A model generated the notes under the pieces. The model did no database searches and was not told the DNA's origin. It saw only the letters and a list, made by a program, of their open reading frames with translations. Made by a program: the position numbers and the translations under genes. Below, piece by piece: positions 33,312-44,414 of a DNA stretch of 64,000 nt (positions within the stretch are counted from its first letter, which is position 1; the number at the start of each line of letters is the position of its first letter). The DNA is from Dioscorea cayenensis subsp. rotundata (lineage: Eukaryota; Streptophyta; Magnoliopsida; Dioscoreales; Dioscoreaceae). The stretch is from contig NC_052481.1 of NCBI RefSeq assembly GCF_009730915.1, positions 1,984,001 to 2,048,000 on the forward strand, in the 5' to 3' direction.

Positions 33312-36300
33312 ACGTAGTTTGATTTCCTTATAACAGGGAAGGCATTAAGATGATTCCGGTGAAGGCTTGCTGATGTGTCCATCAAAATGCAGCATAGATT
33401 TCATTTTTCCATGTCAAATGAAGATATGGCTTGGCCAGCTGGATGACTTATCCCAGTGGCGGCCCTTCTTGCCACGGAGGATGCCACATCAGCCTTTCAC
33501 TCTCACTCTTTTTCTTTACAGTTAGCTTTGCCCTAGAGAACGTCAGTCATTCCCCTCCTCCTTTGCTGCTTTGCCCCTTCCCCTTGCTTTGCTTGCCAGC
33601 CATCCGTTGGGTCGTCATCTTTACCCTAGAGAACACCAGCCATCCCTCGGTTATCACTGGCTTTGCCACTCCTTTGCCCTAGTTAAGAGGCCTATAGAAT
33701 GCGAACCAGCCCTCGGCCATATAACAGCCTCCATTTGCGCCTAGTGACTGCATGATAGACTTCGATTGGGCGATAAGGCCCCCGGACTAGGGATCTCCAA
33801 CTTATTATACGTATATTGCCAATTTGTCATGAAATTAGAATTTTATATTAATGTTAGCATCAGTGATGCTTGTGTAAATTTGTTTGTGTATATTGATTGA
33901 TTTGTTTCTCTTTTAAAGGCTATGGTTTTTATAGTGTTGAATGGTGATCGTTGATGATTTGCATTCATCATTTGCAATAGATGTAATTCTAATGCTAAAG
34001 TGGCAACTTTTATAATGTTTAACTGACAACTTTTATAATTCAATATGGTGTACTCTTTTCAGACTACATTTATATCTTTAAATGTAAATATTGAAAAGTC
34101 GTCCTAGGTGAGTTCTTATTTTAATTGAGACTTAAAATAAATGGACATTGAAAGAGTGGTCTTAGGTGAGTTCTGATTTTAATTGCAAGACTTAATAAAG
34201 TGGACATTGAAGAGTGGTCCTGGGTGACTTCTTATTTTAATTGGGAATAGCTGGAATGTGCTTGAGATAAATAATGGTCCATGCTGTGAAAATGAAGAAA
34301 AATTTGTGAACATAGATGAGTAATAGGTAGAAGATTTGTTTTCATAGTACTTCATCTTCAATTAATTTAATATAAGTCTTAAAATGTCATCTTTAACTGA
34401 TCTATATTGTTTTCCTTTTCTTTGTTTTATGTTGTCTTCTTGTTTGTCCTTATGTATTGTATAATATATGGCAAATAAATATCATTATAGGACCTAATAC
34501 CTGCATTGCAAGACCTATTCCCCAATAGTGAACACAGATATTGTGTTTGGCATATACACATTAACTTCAGAAATAATTACAAAGGAAAAGCTCTAAAAGA
34601 TCAACTATGGAAATGTGCAAGGGCCACTTACAAACCTGCATTTAATAAAGACATGGAACTTTTAAAGGCAATGTTCCCTAGAGCTTATGGGTTCCTGCAG
34701 AAAATAACACCTGAGCATTGGTCTATGGCACACTTTAGACCTATTTTTAAATGTGACATGCTCTCGAATAATCTCTGTGAATGTTTTAATAGTCTAATAC
34801 TTGGAGCTAGGAGCAAAGGGATAGTGACATTGAATGAAATTATTAGAACAAAGTTGATGTGCAAAATTCAAAAGAAAAAAGATGATACATAGAAATGTGG
34901 CAGTGAGTATTGTTCTAGAATAATGAAAAAAATTAGAAAAGGCAAAGGCATTAAGCTTTACTTATAGCATAACCTGGTCAAGAGATGCACAATACCAAGT
35001 CCTAGGCAATGAGGGCCAATTTGTGGTTAACAGAATAGAAAAAACTTACTCTTGTAGAAATTGGAAACTAACTGGAGTGCCCTGTGCTTATGCAATCTTT
35101 GCATTATACTACAACCAGGACATGCCTGAAAATTATATAGACGAATGTTACAAGGTGTCCACATTTTAGCAATCTATAGCCACATTCTATATACCACACA
35201 AGACAGGAGTTGTTGGCCTAGTAGTGCCCAAAGTCCTATGATCCTGCCTCCTCCTGTAAACAACAAAAGAGGGAAGAAAACAATGCTGAGGAGGAGAGAC
35301 CCAAATGAGCGAGTCTAGATTCACCAAAGAAAACATCAGGATGAAGGGTAGGGAAATCACTTGCAGCATATGTGGTGCTGCCAGCCATAACAAAAGATTT
35401 CATGGAATTAAGGTACCTTTGCAACCTAATTTATGAATTGAATAAAATAAATTTTTATTCAATAAGGCATGGTTTGTAACCATGCATATATATATATGAT
35501 TGGCTAGGTTGTAAAATGAAGGAGGACAACCAAGTGATGCAGCAACTAATGATGTGGAACAATCTGAGGTGATTTTTTCCACCTTCTTTTTTATGTGATT
35601 TTCATGTATTGGGTACAAACATTAACCATCCAGTACTATAATTTTAATGATTTTGATAGGACAATGCCAATAATCCTATGGATGCAATTGATCCACAGGT
35701 TTTGGAGGAATATTTCCACTTGGAATGTTTGGAGTCATTCTTTTTTTCTTTTTCTTTTTTTAACATTGTCATGGATGATTTGGTTTCCATGATATTGTTA
35801 GGTTGATCACTTCATTCAAATAGAAATGAATAGCCAACCTGGTGAACCTCAACAATTTCAAGTGGAAACCATATCACCAGTAATGTAATATAACTACAAA
35901 AAATTTACAAGATTAGATAGGTGATTTGTTTCTAAAATTGCAGGTTATTGATACACAACAACCTGCTCTCCAGAATTTACCAATTGAAACTAAAAGAAGG
36001 CCAATGAAAAGAAAATTTGAGACTAGAGGAGGAAAGAAAAATAACACAGTTGTAGCCACCCAGGTGCTTAGCAACATGCTATAACAAATCCTGTGGAACC
36101 TACAACCAACAGAGAATCAAGCAAGAAGGCTCCCACAACCTCAAGAGCTCTTGTGTTGAGACCCATAATGAAGAACAAAAAAAAAATGGAAGATAAGAGT
36201 CAAGAGGGACCTGCAATGAAAAAGGAAAAAAGAATGGGTTCCCCTTGGTGTTGGAAGGTCTGCACCAGCTGCAAGAAATACTAGCTGAAGAGCAACACTA

Positions 36301-37385
36301 TAATCTTATTAGCTTGTTTTGACATATTAGTGGCATTTTCACAATGTAAAGCTATTGCTAATAGATATGCTTAGTTTCTATTGACAAGCTACTACCATTT
36401 TGATATTGTAAACATATATATTTTTATCTCCAAAAATACTTACATAGTATGAATGAAAAATGCAAATTTTGATCCCACCATTTTTATTTCAAGTTCTCAG
36501 AGTAATTTGTTCATTAGACAAATGCTTATTGTTATAAATGGTAATTGTTAAAAAGCTGCAGGAAATAATAACTTGGTATTGATATAAATGGCATGAATAT
36601 CGTGTTGAATTCATTGTAATTTAAACAATTGTTGACTCAATTCAGTTAATACTGATTATGATAAGACAACACATCAGTTAAAATTGAAATACCAACATTA
36701 TCAAAGTTTTTGTTGTATCATCCATCCAATTAACACAAAATTAAATTTCATTAATAGCAACCAAAAAATTTATTACAAACAATTTGGAAAGCAAATAACC
36801 CGTAGTTTCTATACAAAACTAACAGTGAAAATGAAACAACTAATTCACTTCATGAATTTCTATACAAAAATGATCTAAATATAATGTACTCAAATAATAC
36901 ATTTAGGAAACATTTTAACTATCTGAGTCCTCCCAAATCTTCAAGAGTTCGGAAGAGGATGGAGGCTATTATATGGTCGAGGGCTGGTTCGTGTTCTCTA
37001 GGCCTCTGAACTAGGATAAAGGAGTGGTAAAGTGAGTGATGGGTGAGGGATGGTTGGTATTCTCTAAGGCAAAAATGACGACCCCGATGGATGGTTGGAG
37101 AACAAAGCAAGGGGAAAGGGCAAAAGCAACAAAGGGAGGAGAATGGCTAGCGTTCTCTAGGGCAAAGCTAACGGGAAAGAAGGAGAGTGAGAGAGGAAGA
37201 GGCTAATGTGGCATCCTCCGTGACAAGAAAGGCCGCCACTCGGATAAGTCATCCAGCTGGCCAAGCCACGTCTTCATTTGACATGGAAAAATGAAATCTA
37301 CGGCTGCATTCCAGTGGACACATCAGTAAGCCTTCACCAGAATCATCTCAGTGCCCCTCCCATTTTAAAGAAATCAAACTAAGTA
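33312..37385 (+). mobile_element. Mutator-like element (MULE) with about 400-bp inverted ends
   Basis: The left end (33312-33735) and the right end (about 36930-37385) are inverted copies. Shared blocks include tagtttgattt, gatgattc-ggtgaagg, ttcatttttccatgtcaaat, ggccagctggatgacttatc and cacggaggatgccac. Both contain repeats of ccctagagaacgcc-agccat. Between them lies a partial MURA-type transposase (34490-36283). Long inverted ends with a MuDR-type transposase define a MULE. I could not fix the 9-bp target duplication. The first half of the transposase, with most of the DDE catalytic region, is missing, so this copy is not autonomous. Confidence 0.8.
34490..36283 (+). pseudogene. MURA-like MULE transposase, C-terminal part
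   Basis: The first block (about 34500-34890) reads FPNSEHRYCVWHIHINFRNN and SNNLCECFNSLILGARSKGI, the region after the second catalytic aspartate in MuDR transposases. After frame breaks, a SWIM-type zinc finger follows (about 34970-35170: KTYSCRNWKLTGVPCAYAIF, with the usual H of CxH changed to Y), then a zinc-knuckle remnant (ITCSICGAASHNKRF, near 35355-35400). Short Q/K-rich exon-like pieces follow at about 35815-36060 and 36093-36283. Stops, for example after KVSTF at about 35167, and the lost zinc ligand show decay. Confidence 0.75.
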
Positions 37386-37643
37386 CGCACAGAAGAAAAT
37401 TACTCTATATATATCTAAAATATATATATAACATGCCTACATTTAAATATTTGTTTGTCATTAATTATGTCATTACTAACAGAAAAGTTTAATTGTATTT
37501 ATTAATTTTATATTAAATATTCCATTAAAATTTTTAAAGTTAATTATGATTATTGAAAAATATTTGTTTTATAAAAAAATGTATGCCAACGGTCTGAAGT
37601 TATTTAAGCATGATTTTTTTTAGGTCAATTTGTAAGTAATAAT

Positions 37644-37666
37644 TGATAAGTGTCAAAATGTGTTTA

Positions 37667-37711
<45 letters not shown>

Positions 37712-39026
37712 CTTAGCATGTATTTTATTAGAATTGATGCTCATTTTGTGATTAATCGTGTGTTATTTGCTTTGTACGTCATAAGGAAGCCATGGAGAGC
37801 ACGAGGATATGATTAGGACAAAAAGAAGGAGAAAACCAAGTTGTGCAGTACTATATCAGATTATTGTAGAAGTTACTATAGCACTTGGAGATTTTTTGAG
37901 ACAGAAACTTTGGCCTAAGTCATGCGACCTCCATACGGGTCCCCGCATGCCCCTCAATATTGACCCCGGTATACATCGATTTCTCATAATTTTGGTTTTA
38001 TACGTTCTTCATACCGCCTCTATATAGCCCATATAGCTTAGGGGTATAAAAAGAGTCTTCTAGGGCTGAAAGAGGAGTTCTTGGCTACCATTGAAAAGAA
38101 GGAACCCTAGAAAAAGGTAGCGATCTTAAAAGGCAATTTGAAGGGTTTTTGAGGTTCCAAAGCATCACATTTCAAAAGGGGAGTCCTACCACCTTGCGAA
38201 GAAAGGTATTCTTAGGACCAGAAGCGGCCTTCGGCTAGGGGAAGCGTCATTTGGCAATGGTTGGAAGGGAGATTTGTTTGATGGCACACTAAACCCCCAA
38301 GGCCACTGGATGTCAGTGAACCTTGGGGGGTTCATCATGTATTTTGGATAATTGCTACTTATTTTTATTGCATTGATTTGGTTTGTGATTTAATCCATTG
38401 TGCTTTCATGCTAGAATTACATGTGGAGAGATTCGTAATTCTTTTGTGAGTTGTACATGTCGATGTGACCTACTCACGTGTATTAGATCGTGAATGGATT
38501 AAAAGGGGTTGCTTGTATCGACATGCCGAGAGATTGGGTGTCGGTAGCATTATGATCTTTAAGGGTAAACCTAGGTAGTGTTTACTCTTATTTTGAGATT
38601 TTCTTATTCTTAATGTAATCATAGGATTGTTGATTTGGAAGAAATTTAGATCAACACACATATGGGATTAGGGTTCAACTATCGAGAGATTGGGTTGATC
38701 TAATCTAGAAATCCCTCAGTCCAAACTGCCTTGCATCTTTTGTTTTTCATCCTTGCATCATGATGACCCTTTAAGGAGATTCACATCCATGGCCCTTTGC
38801 ATATCATTGTTGTGTTTGTAGCCTCTTGCTTTTGCCTTCATTGTATGGTATTCTTGTATTTACTTTTCTATTACTAGTTAAGTAGAAAACTTCTATTTAA
38901 GAGTTAGGTTAGAAAGTAGGCGGTAAAGGAATAATAGTAGATCTTTAACCCAGTGGAATACGATCTTTGTGTCTTTACACGAGTTATTATTTGGTAACCC
39001 TCAGTACAATTGCAAGAAGTCAATCA
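37644..39026. mobile_element. Solo LTR, 1.4 kb, probably Ty3/Gypsy
   Basis: Starts TGATAAGTGTCAAAATG and ends GTCAATCA (TGAT...ATCA ends), with a perfect 5-bp duplication ATAAT at 37639-37643 and 39027-39031. It contains a (TA)n run near the left end and a gtataaaaagag TATA-like site at about 38044. Length and composition fit a plant Gypsy LTR. There is no internal region, so it is a solo LTR. Confidence 0.7.
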
Positions 39027-39031
39027 ATAAT

Positions 39032-39540
39032 TGAAGACATCAAAATATAAAAAATAAAAAAAGAATAATAGTAAAAATCTATAAATTAAATGTTTATTTA
39101 AAAAATATGATTACAATCCTAATGTCATTCATTTTAATTTTGATTTTTTTAATAAATTGTATAAGAGGTTGTAATAGCTATTATTGTGTAGTTCTTCTGT
39201 TTCTTTTCTAATTTTTCTTTCTTACTTTTTTGAATGATTCTCCTGATTGATATTTTTTCATTTGCATTTGTTTTATTCATTTACAAAACTAACAAATAAA
39301 AATAAAAATCACCGTGGAGAAAAAGAATTTGCCTAGTCTATAAATCTATACATAATATTAATTTCATCCCCGTAATGTTCTTATTAATTAACATGTGGTG
39401 CATTCTTACCAAAGGTGTGGTGTTTTGCAAGATCATTCTAACTGCTTTGTCTCTGCTACTCTTTGTCACTCATTTCTCTATGTTTTCAATCTCCAAACCT
39501 TCATCTTTATCTCTCTCTCTCTCTCAATAATCCCATGGGT
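39032..39540. other. AT-rich spacer, possible decayed promoter
   Basis: Upstream of the trihelix remnant; it has a ctctctctctctctc tract at about 39512-39526 that could be its old leader. No gene. Confidence 0.35.
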
Positions 39541-40062
39541 GAAGATGATGCCGCCGCCACCCTCAGATGCCGATCTCCAATCCTAACCCTGAACGGCGCC
39601 AGCACCGTCACAATTGCATATTCGGTACCGTAACACCAGCAACAACAAACCTGAACCCTAGCCATCCTAATCCATCTTTATCCTCAAGAGAGGACTGGTG
39701 AAGTGAGGGGTGACCCCAGCTCTCATTGACGCTTGGGGAGACCACTTCCTCGACCCAGGGTAACATCAAGAAAAAGCACTACAAGACATCACCGATACCG
39801 TAAGCTCCTACGACAACTATACCAAGACCGCAAGAACCAACGTCTAGTGTAAGAACTGGATCGATACCCTAAAAAAGAAGTACAAAATCAAGAAATCCAA
39901 GATCTCAAACTCACCTACGTATCAATCTCCATGGCCTTTCTTTGATCGCCTCGATCTACTCCTTGGTCCTACCCACAAGCCGATCCAGCCGAAGCTACTC
40001 CGTAAAAAGCCCCCACCACCACCACCACTACTCTGCAGCCTTCACCGCCTCCCAACAACTTG
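39541..40062 (+). pseudogene. Trihelix transcription factor pseudogene
   Basis: Plus-strand pieces match the trihelix (GT/ASIL-type) DNA-binding domain: ALIDAWGDHFLDP (near 39725), [18 protein letters not shown] (near 39855) and [15 protein letters not shown] (near 39930), followed by a P-rich KKPPPPPP tract. These are helices 1 and 3 and the segment after them. Two stops, one in place of Q before CKN, and frame changes break the domain; helix 2 (QDITDTVSSYDNYTKTARTN) is readable only in part. Functional members are nuclear repressors of seed maturation genes. No 5' or 3' remainder was recognised. Confidence 0.8.
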
Positions 40063-40595
40063 AGATCTCTATAACCTCTCTCGCTCTCCATTTTGATCCA
40101 ACGATTTCGAAAGATATTTGAGAAAGGGGATTGAAATCACACTGGTTGCTAGAAATAGTGACCGTACAATCAATCAAGTGGGCAAGGTCTGGGAATTCGC
40201 AAAACAAAAGATAAGTGAAATCCAAGCGTTCTCTCAAGCAAAAGATCCCAAAAGATGAACCCTAACAATACTCTCCTCTTGTCTTTCCCTTCGGCATCAC
40301 TCCATTACCTCTCACCTTGTCAAGTCCAATAATTCATAATAACCTTGGTCAGATCCTTTCCTTCTCTCCTCACTCCACATGCATACCACATTGCTCCCAC
40401 TTGTGTCTCTTGTACCGTAATCAGCTATTACCCCTTGTATTTAATAATCATACTTTTAATTGACTTCCTCCCCTCCAGTCATCGTATCCATCTTCCTTAT
40501 ACTTCTCTAATACATCCCCCACTCTAAATACCACTAACTACAAATGCCATTTCGCCATGTCAACTTATGACTTAAATATCAACTTTCACACAGTC

Positions 40596-40626
<31 letters not shown>

Positions 40627-40650
40627 TATATATATCTCCTCTCTATAGAT
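40063..40650 (+). repeat. Promoter-like duplicated segment, copy B
   Basis: Plus-strand match to the minus strand of 4270-4960 (copy A). It ends in a (TC)n tract (40601-40626) and tatatatatctcctctct, where copy A has its TATA-like site. It directly follows the trihelix remnant. Confidence 0.5.
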
Positions 40651-42339
40651 CATGATTTGCTAACTTAATTTCAGTGTTACCCTCTTTCTCTTGACAAAGA
40701 TGCAGATAAAAAGGCAAGTGAGCCTTGAAGACCAAGAAAACCAAAAATGTCGACCAAAGTCGGAGGATATGAAGGTGATGCATAGATCAGAGACCTTTGG
40801 CTTCTTCTAATCATATTAAAAAACTTGGTTTGTTATCTTTCCTCAGTAAACAAAGGGCTGTAAGTGACTATGAATTGTAAAACAATATCTAATATATATG
40901 CAAACAATGTTACTAGTATGATTTAAAAATGTACTTGACCATCGAAAAAAGCAATACCATCATAATTTTTTGTAGAAATCACAGAGACCAAACAAATAGC
41001 TTGATAAAATACTGTAATAACTTCCAACATGTTAGATGATCTTTTAATAAATAACAAAGTTTAATGAAGAAATAATTAGATCTTAACATTTTTCCCTTTT
41101 TAAAACATATATACTAAATCTCTTGGATAGATATCTTAAATTTTTTTTCAATAGTTTCCCACAATTTGTAGCAAAACATATAGCACAACAAATATTAATG
41201 TTGAGATCATATGTATGTAATCGCATACATGTATCGAATGACAAATAATGGGATTATAGATAATAAAACTTATTATTGATCATGAGTGATAAGTTGGTTC
41301 AATGAAAAAAAAAACCAAGATGATCATATGACAAAACTCAATAAGAAATACCTTTATTTTTATTATATAAAAAATAAAATAAGTTTAATATGTGATTACA
41401 TTTGACATAGCTCATTTACTATTTAAAACATAGATATATATAGATACAAAGAGAGTTTAAGTAGTAAAAGATTATGATATATCTCATTTACTATATATAA
41501 TTATTATATATAATTAATAATTGAATGTGGATAATAAGTTCTATAATTGATATGATGTCTTTTTCAAAATTTCCCCAAAATTAACATTGTTTGTCCTTTA
41601 TAATGTACTTTCTATTAATACTTATTTTAATTCATTTATATTTTTATATGATGTTTGATTTGAGGATTTTGAAAATTTATTATTTTTAAACAATAGGCAT
41701 TCATTTGAAAAAAAAATTGATATTTTTAAAAAATAAAAAAAACTAAGGACAAAGATAGAGATTTGTTTTTTTTTAAAGTAATATTAAATATGTAGATAGA
41801 TATATAGAGAGTCTAAGTAATAAAATATTATGATATATCCCATTTATTGTGGATAATGACTTCTATAATTGATATGATGTATTTTTCAATTTTTCACCCA
41901 GAATTGCCATTGTTGGCCCTTTACAATGTACTTTCTATTAATAATGATTTTAATCCATATATTTATTTATATGATATCTAATTGCTAAAATTAGACAAAA
42001 TATAAGAAGGAATTATTTTTAAAAAACATATAAATAATATTATAACACACATACTATATGGGGTATACTATATAATAAGTAATCGAACAACATAACATAA
42101 ATAAATTAGAAATTGTTATACGAGAGAAGTTGATAAGTTACTTTAAATGAGTTTACTATGCATATATTTTTATTATTATGATTATGATTATTATTTATGA
42201 AAATTCCTAATTCCAAAAATATATTTCTTCATTTATTCCGTGAATGCGATATCTTTTTGTTATTGAAAAATTATATCAGTTGATCAAATTATGGTAAGGA
42301 AACACATTACAAATTTTATTATTTGTTTCTAAATCTAAT
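40651..42339. other. AT-rich non-coding DNA
   Basis: No gene supported. Two diverged copies of one segment lie at about 41435-41660 and 41795-41970: both read agattatgatatatc-catttact or close to it, then gataat-agttctataattgatatgatgt, then attgtttgtccttta/attgttggcccttta and aatgtactttctattaata. Confidence 0.45.
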
Positions 42340-42640
42340 CATGTTGTATAGTTTCAGAAAACCCAAACAAGATCTGAAAACTTCTGATTCCAAGTGATGA
42401 AGGCCTCATTTAGATGCTGCAGGTGATGGCCACCTTGAGAGGTTCAAGGACATCAATACGTTTATCAATACAACAAAAGATGATGTCCTTTCTGCATTGT
42501 CCTGCACATAGTTGTTCAAATTCATAGTATGATAAATGTATATCATAAAAGAATCACTAACCAGAATTTTAAGCATCAACACATTCAATGCTTTCAGAAG
42601 TTGACTCCAATCATCCATTAAAGGGACTCTTTCATCTAGA
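42340..42640 (-). pseudogene. MOR1: MOR1 pseudogene, 3'-most remaining exons
   Basis: On the minus strand, immediately past the LINE, the reading is MDDWSQLLKALNVLMLKIL, then a short intron (about 42506-42561, gttagt to ag), then DNAERTSSFVVLINVLMSLN and LSRWPSPAASK, a stop. About 40 bp on, in another frame, NQKFSDLV is recognisable, so the stop reflects a frameshift. Beyond about 42340 no more MOR1 sequence was found, so the C-terminal several hundred residues are missing. Positions 42620-42640 are the left copy of the LINE target duplication and are part of this exon. Confidence 0.88.
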
Positions 42641-42641
42641 C

Positions 42642-44378
42642 ATGGCCACCGCTCCGAAACCTCCAGATCCCCGTTCCTCTCCTTCGAAGCCTCCGAACCC
42701 TCGCCCCTCTTCCACCACCAAACCTGGCCTTTCCTGGGCTAAAGTTGTTGGCACTCCCTCTTCAGCCTCCTTTGAAAACCCTCCTCATCTCCAAAAATCT
42801 CACTTCGACCGTCTGAAAAACTCGATTAAAACCTGCATCTCTCTTGACCGTGAGCAATGGAACTCCGCCCGAAACATGATGCATTCTGCCCTCTACGCCA
42901 AGTTTTTGGGCAAATCTCTTCCTCTTGACCAGGCTAAGCTTGCCATGGCTAATGCCTGGAAGGGACTTGGCGAGTTCTCAGTTTCTGACCTTCCGAATGG
43001 ATTCTACTTTATTAACTGCGAGTCTCTTGATATGCAGGCTAAGCTTCTCTGGGAAGGCCCTTGGACCATTGATGGTCGTATCCTGCAAATCTCTGAATGG
43101 AAGGAGTCTTTCCAGCCGGCGTTTGAGAAGCTCTCGACGGCGGCAGTGTGGATTCAGCTCCACCATCTTCGTATTGAACTCTGGCTTGGGGACATTCTGG
43201 AGTGCATTGCTTCCCAGTTTGGGAGGGTCCTCAAGATTGATGAGCACACTCTAAACCTTTCACGTTCTAAATTTGCTCGTATCTGTGTGGAAATTGATCT
43301 TGATCTCCCTCTCCAGAAAGGGACTTGGGTTAAATATGGTGACAATTCGGTTTTTATCATTGCACTCTATGAAAAAAACTCCGGTTTTTTTGTTTTCAGT
43401 TTGTGGGACGGGTGGGTCATGGCGAATCAATTGTACCTTCATTAGCGGTAGAAGGCGGGATGCAGTTCTCGACCACCCGCGGTCTCCCCGGAGATTGCGA
43501 TGGAGGTAGATGATCAGCACCGGCCCCCTGGCGTGGCTACTGAAGGTATAGATGACTGTATGATGTTCAATGATAATCAGACCTTTGACATTCCTCCCGG
43601 GGTTGATGATGGTTCCCCTAGTTTTGGTGCTTGGCTGAAACCCCGTAGCCGTTCTGGCCGCGGCCGCGGTGGCGGTGGCTTCCCCACTGCTAGCTCTGTT
43701 CGTCGTGACGGGATCGATGTCCAGATTAGTGACACGTGTATGGATCAATCGTCTATCTTTGCGTCACGTGGCGGGTCCTCGCGACGTGGTGCTTCATCGG
43801 GCCTTCTTCCGAATAGCGCTGCTTTCCCGCATCTCGAGAAGGCCAAGGCCGTTGAACCAATCCCGAATGTTGACACAGGGTTTGCGCCTCGTCCCGAGGA
43901 ATGCCCTTCTGACATTTCTCTGAGTCCCAATGCACTTGCTGTTATGATCGATAATTCCAAAGCTCCAAACCCTACCCCTTCCTCTGGAGTGACTGTTGGC
44001 TTGAGAATATCTCCTAACCCTTCTCTTCCAACCCACACTCACTCCTTTTCTCATCAAAGCTTTGTAGAACAACCCCTTTTGCTCTCATCCTCTGCTCAGA
44101 ATAGTATCATTGATCCCACTCACTCTTCTCTGGTGGAAAGAGTTAAATCGGCTTTCCTCCCGGACCCTCCACCTGATCTTCGGATGGATTGCCCCGAGGA
44201 CTCTGGAGATGCTGGCTCTTCTTTCGGCTCGGAGGACTCTGGGGCCTTTCCGGAGCCGGATGATGATATGATTCTTTCCCATTTTCAAAAAGACATCAAG
44301 TTGGAGGCCCTTGCTCGGCGCGCTCCAACTAAAAACATGAGCCGTCTCAAGAAAGGGAAATCCTCTCCTTACTCTTAA
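42642..44378 (+). pseudogene. LINE ORF1 (RNA-binding/gag-like), frameshifted
   Basis: Starts MATAPKPPDPRSSPSKPPNP. About residues 60-260 are a DUF4283-type domain (EFSVSDLPNGFYFINCESLD, LLWEGPWTIDGRILQISEWK). The zinc knuckle that should follow is broken by frame changes at about 43385-43450: Cys-Gly-Thr can be read in one frame and NCTFISG in that frame, while the original frame meets TAG at 43443. The frame resumes before 43500 with EVDDQHRPPGVATEG and the conserved FGAWLKPRSRSGRGRGGG, then a low-complexity S/P-rich tail to 44378. ORF1 proteins coat the LINE RNA and act as chaperones. Confidence 0.85.
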
Positions 44379-44414
44379 ACCCTCTTCCTCTTTGTTCGAG
44401 TTTTATTAACTGGT

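Noticed and set aside
43260..44288. Antisense frames within LINE ORF1 and ORF2
   Set aside because: Shadows of the LINE coding strand; codon pattern and protein motifs support only the plus strand.
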